Below are positions 53,358 to 58,283 of a DNA stretch of 58,283 nt, one piece after another. Every line of letters begins with the position of its first letter. The stretch's first letter is position 1. The notes below the pieces were generated by a model. It worked only from the letters and a program-made list of their open reading frames with translations, ran no database searches and was not told the DNA's origin. Position numbers and translations under genes: made by a program. Location: positions 1 through 58,283 of the forward strand of contig CANRPU010000016.1 in the NCBI GenBank assembly GCA_947632555.1, in the 5' to 3' direction. This DNA comes from an uncultured Lachnospiraceae bacterium (lineage in GTDB: Bacteria > Bacillota > Clostridia > Lachnospirales > Lachnospiraceae).

Positions 53358-54860
53358 ATGCTGTTTAATTCCTACATTTTTATTTTTATCTTTTTGCCGG
53401 CTGCCCTGCTGGGATATTTTACGCTCAATCATTTCCGGTTTTACAGGGCGGGAAAGCTGTTTCTGGTCGGCATGTCATTCTGGTTTTACGCCTACTTTCG
53501 GCTGTCTTACCTGTGGATACTGCTCTGCAGCATTGCCCTGAATTATATTTTCCATCTTCTGCTCCTTCGCAGGCAGCACACGCGTTTGATCGCCTTCTGC
53601 GGCATTCTGACAAACGCGGCGGTCTTATTTTATTTTAAATATACGGATTTTTTGCTGGAAAACATCAATCTCCTGCTCCATACGCGCATTTCACCCACCG
53701 GTATCCTGCTGCCCCTGGGCATCAGCTTCTTTACCTTTCAGCAGATCGCCTTTCTGGCAGACACCGCGAAGGGCTCCCTGGGCAGGCAGTCCCTGACCGA
53801 CTACGCCCTTTTTGTTTCTTTTTTCCCGCAGCTTATCGCGGGTCCCATCGTGAGCCACGAAGAAATGCTTCCGCAGTTTCAGGATCTGTCCAAAAAACGG
53901 TTCTCCTGCGAAAACTTTTACCACGGGCTCCGTATTTTCATACTGGGGCTGAGCAAAAAGGTCCTGCTGGCGGACACCTTCGGCCAGGCAGTCTACTGGG
54001 GATTTCAGAACTACGCCTCTCTGGACGGGTTCAATACTTTCCTGACCGCTCTCTTTTATACTTTACAGCTTTATCTCGATTTCAGCGGCTACTGCGATAT
54101 GGCCAGGGGCATCGGGAAACTTTTTAATATTGAGATCCCCGTGAATTTTCTTTCCCCCTACAAGTCCGCGAACATTACGGAATTTTGGAGCAGATGGCAC
54201 ATGACCCTGACCCGTTTCTTTACCAGATATCTGTACATTCCCCTGGGCGGGAACCGGAAAGGTCTTCCGCGCACCTGCGTGAACATACTGCTGGTATTCT
54301 GTGTCAGCGGGCTCTGGCACGGCGCCGGCTGGACCTTTTTACTGTGGGGTATCCTGCATGGCGTTCTTTCCGTACTTACCCGCCTGTGGCACATGCTGAA
54401 AGAGCGCCTGAAAACCTCCTCCGGCAAAAAAGGCGCCGAAAATTCCCCCGTCCGGTTCCTGACGCGGGCATGCGGCGTCCTCCTTACCTTCTTTTTTCTG
54501 ATCTGCAGCTGGGTGCTTTTCCGGGCGGATACCGTTTCCCAGGCCGTTTACATGCTGCGCGGCATCCTGACCATGCGGGGCTTTCACCTCAACGCGAAAC
54601 TGGCATCCTTTTTTCAGCTGCCGGAGTTCTGGTATATCATCAAGATCCTGCATATAGACACCCTGCCCTATGCCGCTTATTACTGCATGGCCGGCATACT
54701 GGGCTTTTCCCTTATCCTGGTCTTCGGTTTCCGCAATCTGTATGAAACCGAAAAAAATACGCGGGCCGGATTCTTCCGCACCGCGTATATGATCATCCTG
54801 GCCGTGTGGTGCACGCTGTCCCTTTCCGGCGTCAGTACTTTTCTGTATTTTAATTTTTAG
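53358..54860 (+). CDS. MBOAT O-acyltransferase (AlgI/DltB-like)
   Basis: A 500-residue membrane protein with about ten helices that transfers acyl groups, often acetate, to exported glycans. Signature segments FWSRWHMTLTRFFTRYLYIPLGGNRKG and the catalytic His in GLWHGAGWTFLLWG are intact. GGGAGG precedes the ATG. It is followed after 23 bases by an SGNH-like secreted protein, the common AlgI-AlgJ or DltB-like pairing that acetylates polysaccharide outside the membrane. Substrate glycan unknown. Confidence 0.93.
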   Translation: MLFNSYIFIFIFLPAALLGYFTLNHFRFYRAGKLFLVGMSFWFYAYFRLSYLWILLCSIALNYIFHLLLLRRQHTRLIAFCGILTNAAVLFYFKYTDFLLENINLLLHTRISPTGILLPLGISFFTFQQIAFLADTAKGSLGRQSLTDYALFVSFFPQLIAGPIVSHEEMLPQFQDLSKKRFSCENFYHGLRIFILGLSKKVLLADTFGQAVYWGFQNYASLDGFNTFLTALFYTLQLYLDFSGYCDMARGIGKLFNIEIPVNFLSPYKSANITEFWSRWHMTLTRFFTRYLYIPLGGNRKGLPRTCVNILLVFCVSGLWHGAGWTFLLWGILHGVLSVLTRLWHMLKERLKTSSGKKGAENSPVRFLTRACGVLLTFFFLICSWVLFRADTVSQAVYMLRGILTMRGFHLNAKLASFFQLPEFWYIIKILHIDTLPYAAYYCMAGILGFSLILVFGFRNLYETEKNTRAGFFRTAYMIILAVWCTLSLSGVSTFLYFNF

Positions 54861-54883
54861 GCTTTGTCAAGGAGCGTCCGCTT

Positions 54884-55930
54884 ATGAAAACAAACTATAA
54901 AAAACATATCCTTCTATTTTTTATCTTCTTCTCCGCGGCCATGATCCTCTCCGCCGCGGCGGTAGTCACAGTGGATCCTTTTTTCCAGTATCACAAGCCC
55001 TTAAAGGGGCTGTGCTATATCATTGACAATCAGACCAGCCAGAATCCCGGCATAGCCAAGACCTTCGACTACGACAGCGTCATTCTGGGCTCCTCCATGA
55101 CCGTGAATTTCGATACCAGTCTGTTCGAGGAAACCATGGGCCTGCATACCGTAAAGCTCTGCTATAACGGCGCCTACCCCAAGGATATTGATGAGATCAT
55201 GAAGCTGGTCAGCCTGTATCACCCGGATTTAAAAGAAGTTTTTCTCGGCATCGATATCAACACCTACAAAACCCCCGCGGACGTGACCGCCTATGAGCTT
55301 CCCTATTATCTGTACGACGATCTTCTTCTCAATGATGTGTCCTACTGGCTGAATAAAGACGTGCTTCTGGATTATATCCTGAAGCCGCAGATGAAGCATG
55401 AGAACACCCCGCTGAACGAGATATACTGGTCCTGGATCCATTTCAGCTACAACCGGGAAGCCGCTCTGGCTTCCTATCAGATACCGGACACGTTCCATGA
55501 GCCTCTGCCGTCAGATATCTACCTGGAAGATATCGAGGATCATATGCGCGACCATATCCTGCCCTATATCGAATCCATGCCGGATACGCGGTTTACAATA
55601 TTTTTCCCGCCCTACAGCATCCTGTACTGGCATTCCCGCCGGGCGGACGGCAGCCTTGCCGCCGAGCTGGCCGGAGAAAGAAAGATCATGGAACTGCTGT
55701 TTTCCTGCCCCAATGTCCGGATCTTTTATTTTCAGAATGATTTTGATTACATTACGGATCTGAACCACTACTGCGACTATTCCCATTACTCACCAGAGAT
55801 GAACGCGCAGATGACGCGGTGGTTCGCGGCAGATGACTGCCCTTATGAAGTCACTCCCGAAAACTATGAAGCCGTGATGGACGAAACGGAACAGTGGATG
55901 GAAGCGTTTGACTTCGAGCACTATTTTTGA
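54884..55930 (+). CDS. SGNH hydrolase-like secreted partner of the MBOAT protein
   Basis: A 348-residue protein with an N-terminal signal-anchor helix (about 7-30) and an SGNH-like fold: block I Gly-Ser-Ser (ILGSSMTVNFD) and the C-terminal D-x-x-H segment (CDYSHYSP). It resembles AlgJ/AlgX or DltD-like enzymes that complete acetyl transfer. The catalytic Ser and Asp-His pair are present, so it may be active. Convergent with the DUF6171 gene two bases away. AAGGAG site precedes the start. Confidence 0.85.
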   Translation: MKTNYKKHILLFFIFFSAAMILSAAAVVTVDPFFQYHKPLKGLCYIIDNQTSQNPGIAKTFDYDSVILGSSMTVNFDTSLFEETMGLHTVKLCYNGAYPKDIDEIMKLVSLYHPDLKEVFLGIDINTYKTPADVTAYELPYYLYDDLLLNDVSYWLNKDVLLDYILKPQMKHENTPLNEIYWSWIHFSYNREAALASYQIPDTFHEPLPSDIYLEDIEDHMRDHILPYIESMPDTRFTIFFPPYSILYWHSRRADGSLAAELAGERKIMELLFSCPNVRIFYFQNDFDYITDLNHYCDYSHYSPEMNAQMTRWFAADDCPYEVTPENYEAVMDETEQWMEAFDFEHYF

Positions 55931-55932
55931 AG

Positions 55933-56190
55933 CTACCACATCCGCCGGGCTGCCGGGCAGTACCCATGCCTGCGGGCTGCCCGAAGTTCCACATAACAGC
56001 CGCATTTCGCGCACATGCCGCCTATCAGATCCTCGCACGCCAGGCAGGCGGCAAGCCTCTTTTGGTAAAGCGCCTCGTCCGCCCGGATATCCGGCGGCAT
56101 TCCCGCGATCCGGGCCGCTATGAGCTCCGCCAGTTCTTCCCCGCCTGCCTCTTTGGAAAGGCATCTTGCGCAAGGCTTCCCGTATTTCAT
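55933..56190 (-). CDS. DUF6171 zinc-ribbon-like protein
   Basis: An 85-residue protein rich in Cys: CARC (7-10), CLAC (49-52), CAKCGC (60-65) and a last Cys near 78. This fits DUF6171 of Clostridia; a zinc ribbon is likely, function unknown. It follows the GH51 gene by ten bases on the same strand, so it may share its transcript. The ribosome site is weak (GGGCGGGCGT). Confidence 0.8.
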   Translation of the reverse strand: MKYGKPCARCLSKEAGGEELAELIAARIAGMPPDIRADEALYQKRLAACLACEDLIGGMCAKCGCYVELRAARRHGYCPAARRMW

Positions 56191-56200
56191 ACGCCCGCCC

Positions 56201-57667
56201 TTATCTCAGAACGATCTCCGCCACCGAACAGGGCGGCAGAACCACATAGGCTTTTTCGTTTTCCGTTTTTACCTCCAGCGGCTTTATCCCCACCGCATTC
56301 GGACAGTCGAAATCATTTCTCGCGTGCACTTCTCCCGTCAGGATCTTTCCGCCTGCTTTTCCGATACTGCCCGCTCCTCCGATCTCCACGGTATATTCTT
56401 CCTTTAACGAACAGTTCGCCAGCGTGACCACCGTTTCGCCCGCCGCGTTTACGCTCGCGCTCTGGGACAGCGCGGGCACGCCGCCGGCGGCCTCTTCGTT
56501 TTCGATATGGGAATAGATCAGCGTATTTTCCATATGGTCCTTATACAGGTCAAACACATGGTAGGTAGGGGTCTTGATGGTCTTAAGTCCCTCTGTCAAC
56601 ATAACGGCCTGCAGGACATTGACAGCCTGCGCGATATTTGCCATGTAGACTCTGTCGGAATGGCGGTTGAAGATATTCAGGTTGACCGCCGCCACAATGG
56701 CGTCCCGCATGGTATTTAACTGATACAGGAAAGAAGGATTGGTATCCGGTTCCACATCGTACCAGCAGCCCCATTCGTCCACGATCAGGCCTACTCTGCG
56801 CTCCGGATCATAACGGTTCATGATCTCGCTGTGACGGGTTATCAGTTCTTCAATCCTGAGCGCCCCCTTTAAGGTAGCGTAGTATTCCGCATCATCAAAT
56901 TCCGTGGAACTGCCTTTATGGTCCCAGATCCCGGTGGGCACCGTATAATAATGCATGGAAAGCCCCTGCATCAAATCCGGGGAAATCCTCTTCATGCACG
57001 TTTCCGTCCAGTTATAGTCATCCGCGTTGGGACCGCAGGCTATCTTAAACAGCCTGTTGCCGCTGTAATCACGGCAGAATGTGGCGAACTGTCTGTAATG
57101 GTCACAGTAAAATTCCGGCGTCATATTGCCGCCGCAGCCCCAGCTTTCATTTCCGATCCCTAGGTACTTCAGCTTCCACGCGTGTTCCCTGCCGTTTTTA
57201 CGGCGCAGCTCGCCCATGGGGGAAACGCCGTCAAAGGTAATATACTCCACCCATTCCATCAATTCCCGCACAGTACCGCTTCCCACATTGGCGCTGATGT
57301 AAGGCTCGCAGCCCACCAGCTCGCAGAACCGCAGGAACTCATGGGTACCGAAGCTGTTATCCTCCACAATATGACCCCAGTTATTTACCACTTTGGCGCG
57401 GCCGGATTTTTCACCTATTCCGTCCTTCCAGTGATATTCGTCGGCAAAACAGCCTCCCGGCCAGCGCAGTACCGGCAGTTTAAGTTCCCGGAAAGCCTCC
57501 ACTACGTCCTTGCGGTAACCCTCGATATTGGGGATATCGCTGTCCTCTCCCACATAGATGCCGTCATAGATACAACGTCCCAGATGCTCCGAAAAATTGG
57601 AATATATTTCCTTGTTGATCTTGCTCCTTCTGTCCAAAGGGTTCAGAGTAAGTTTTACTTTCTTCAT
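56201..57667 (-). CDS. alpha-N-arabinofuranosidase, GH51
   Basis: A 488-residue enzyme that releases arabinose from arabinan or arabinoxylan. (beta/alpha)8 barrel with acid/base Glu near 174 (GIGNESWG) and nucleophile Glu near 298 (VDEWGCWY), followed by a C-terminal beta domain. No signal peptide, so it works on imported oligosaccharides. The ATG at 57667 has AAAGGA nine bases upstream; ATG 57673 is too close. No clear promoter was found; the gene is divergent from tRNA-Gly. Confidence 0.93.
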   Translation of the reverse strand: MKKVKLTLNPLDRRSKINKEIYSNFSEHLGRCIYDGIYVGEDSDIPNIEGYRKDVVEAFRELKLPVLRWPGGCFADEYHWKDGIGEKSGRAKVVNNWGHIVEDNSFGTHEFLRFCELVGCEPYISANVGSGTVRELMEWVEYITFDGVSPMGELRRKNGREHAWKLKYLGIGNESWGCGGNMTPEFYCDHYRQFATFCRDYSGNRLFKIACGPNADDYNWTETCMKRISPDLMQGLSMHYYTVPTGIWDHKGSSTEFDDAEYYATLKGALRIEELITRHSEIMNRYDPERRVGLIVDEWGCWYDVEPDTNPSFLYQLNTMRDAIVAAVNLNIFNRHSDRVYMANIAQAVNVLQAVMLTEGLKTIKTPTYHVFDLYKDHMENTLIYSHIENEEAAGGVPALSQSASVNAAGETVVTLANCSLKEEYTVEIGGAGSIGKAGGKILTGEVHARNDFDCPNAVGIKPLEVKTENEKAYVVLPPCSVAEIVLR

Positions 57668-57724
57668 AGTCATAGGTCCTTTCTGTCTTAATAAAAAATA
57701 ACCGCAAAAACTTTCATTTTAGAA

Positions 57725-57753
57725 TTGACGTTTGCGATCCGCTATGGTAAAAT
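57725..57753 (+). promoter_or_regulatory. promoter of tRNA-Gly
   Basis: TTGACG (57725-57730), 17-bp spacer, TAAAAT (57748-57753), 15 bases before the tRNA. Confidence 0.75.
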
Positions 57754-57768
57754 AAAACCTGTTCGTAA

Positions 57769-57839
57769 GCAGGTGTAGTTCAATGGTAGAACACCAGCCT
57801 TCCAAGCTGGATACGTGGGTTCGATTCCCATCACCTGCT
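57769..57839 (+). tRNA. tRNA-Gly (anticodon TCC)
   Basis: A 71-base cloverleaf: acceptor GCAGGTG/CACCTGC, D-arm with TTCAATGGTAGAA, anticodon stem CCAGC/GCTGG with loop CTTCCAA and anticodon TCC at 57801-57803, T-arm GTGGG-TTCGATT-CCCAT. Discriminator T at 57839; CCA is not encoded. Confidence 0.96.
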
Positions 57840-57849
57840 TTTTTATGTA

Positions 57850-57886
57850 CTCAGAAACCCTTGTTTTATGCGGCTTCTGAGTTTTT
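57850..57886 (+). terminator. terminator of tRNA-Gly
   Basis: CTCAGAA (57850-57856) pairs with TTCTGAG (57875-57881) and is followed by TTTTT (57882-57886). Confidence 0.75.
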
Positions 57887-58014
57887 CATTTTCGCGGTTT
57901 CCGATTACACGTGATTACATTTTTGCCCGTTGAGAGCGGTACGATCTGGTACGATTATATGGGTGAAACGTTGAAACCTCCTTTTTATGAATTTTATCCA
58001 ACTGTTTTACCTGT
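57887..58014. other. intergenic region with short direct repeats downstream of tRNA-Gly
   Basis: GATTACA occurs at 57903 and 57913, and GGTACGAT at 57938 and 57948, both with a 10-bp period. No gene or fold recognised. Such repeats beside a tRNA end can be arm sites of an integrase, but no integrase gene is in view. Confidence 0.4.
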
Positions 58015-58283
58015 TCAGCAGAGAACCGCCTCCAGCCTGTTATAAACCGCCTCTTCATCCGGGCCGCATTCTGCGTAAGCCTCGCGGATCCGATCGATCT
58101 CCTCCCTGTCTGCCAGAAGGTCCTCGGCTATCTTTTCCGGGTTCTCTCCCTTTCGAAGCTTGCCGCATACCTGACGGATCAGAAGGCGGCGTTCTCCCTG
58201 ATCTATTCCCTGTTCCAGTCCTTCCTCATACCTTACCTTCAGAGCGTCATCCATGTTAAACTGTGTGTACAGCATATTTTCCA
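58015..58283 (-). CDS. Rpn-family nuclease/transposase-like protein, C-terminal part
   Basis: The minus-strand frame is still open at the window end, so this is the C-terminal part of a longer gene (at least 89 codons). The visible portion reads ENMLYTQFNMDDALKVRYEEGLEQG, then DQGERRLLIRQVCGKLRKGE, typical of the C-terminal tail of Rpn (PD-(D/E)XK) recombination-promoting nucleases, with the EEG-EQG coiled repeat after the catalytic domain. The nuclease domain itself lies outside. Annotators often call it putative transposase, but it is not an insertion sequence. Confidence 0.6.
   Translation of the reverse strand, partial: ENMLYTQFNMDDALKVRYEEGLEQGIDQGERRLLIRQVCGKLRKGENPEKIAEDLLADREEIDRIREAYAECGPDEEAVYNRLEAVLC

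Noticed and set aside
58015..58283. Insertion-sequence transposase
   Set aside because: The tail is Rpn-type nuclease, no terminal inverted repeats or DDE motif are visible.

Overview
The window looks like a chromosomal segment of a Lachnospiraceae (Clostridia) bacterium. The support is the gene content: DUF5711, DUF6128 and DUF6171 proteins, YesL, a UgpC/MsmK-type sugar-import ATPase, a CdaR/PucR regulator, a TadA gene next to a large SRP RNA, and type-2 GalT. Strong AGGAGG-type ribosome sites and TTGACA/TATAAT promoters agree. Most of the window is GC-rich, tightly packed and on the minus strand. Three patches are clearly AT-richer (about 0-4.2 kb, 12.9-14.4 kb and 24.0-25.5 kb) and hold accessory or decaying genes. 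The genus cannot be fixed from sequence reading alone.

Layout. 0.2-4.2 kb: two lipoproteins next to an Agr/VirRS-type GHKL histidine kinase and LytTR response regulator, with a 12-bp direct repeat of 20-bp period that looks like the regulator's target. 4.2-12.9 kb: minus-strand housekeeping genes (tag, cvpA, DUF5711, a LysM protein, galM, recR, ybaB, dnaX, a phosphofructokinase). 12.9-14.4 kb: AT-rich S66 peptidase plus GNAT acetyltransferase. 14.6 kb: tRNA-Ser(CGA). 14.7-20.7 kb: one operon of a GntR/YtrA-type repressor, DUF5808 membrane protein, MoxR ATPase, DUF58 protein and membrane transglutaminase, with a palindrome over its promoter. 20.8-22.5 kb: tadA, the SRP RNA and a radical SAM activase on the plus strand. 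22.5-23.7 kb: a DUF6128 protein. 23.9-25.5 kb: a gene graveyard with a Nudix remnant, a HAD gene, an integrase tail and a decayed small gene.

25.5-35.8 kb: CdaR-type regulator, UgpC ATPase, diguanylate cyclase, YesL, GNAT, lipase-like hydrolase, metG and a Nat-type ABC exporter. 35.9-41.4 kb: a giant GH2 beta-galactosidase-like enzyme, PAP2 phosphatase, rpe and an amidase. 41.5-48.4 kb: trmL, aminotransferase, Lrp regulator, AIR-synthase-like protein, VanW protein, a 33-residue membrane miniprotein, a plus-strand TPR-like protein, DnaQ-like exonuclease and nth. 48.4-53.2 kb: galT, galK, CapA-like protein and type II pantothenate kinase from one promoter. 53.3-55.9 kb: MBOAT acyltransferase with an SGNH-like partner. 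55.9-58.3 kb: DUF6171, GH51 arabinofuranosidase, tRNA-Gly(TCC) and the C-terminal part of an Rpn-type nuclease cut by the window edge.

How the genes fit together: the GH2, GH51, galM, galK, galT, phosphofructokinase and UgpC genes describe a gut or rumen bacterium living on plant galactosides and arabinosides. Envelope functions are the second theme (transglutaminase/MoxR, MBOAT/SGNH, VanW, LysM, amidase, CapA). The most interesting signals are the LytTR-lipoprotein circuit, the YtrA-controlled MoxR-DUF58-transglutaminase operon, a shared promoter-leader module in front of the LysM and DUF6128 genes, and the unrecorded 33-codon gene. I saw no CRISPR array, rRNA, prophage or intact insertion sequence.
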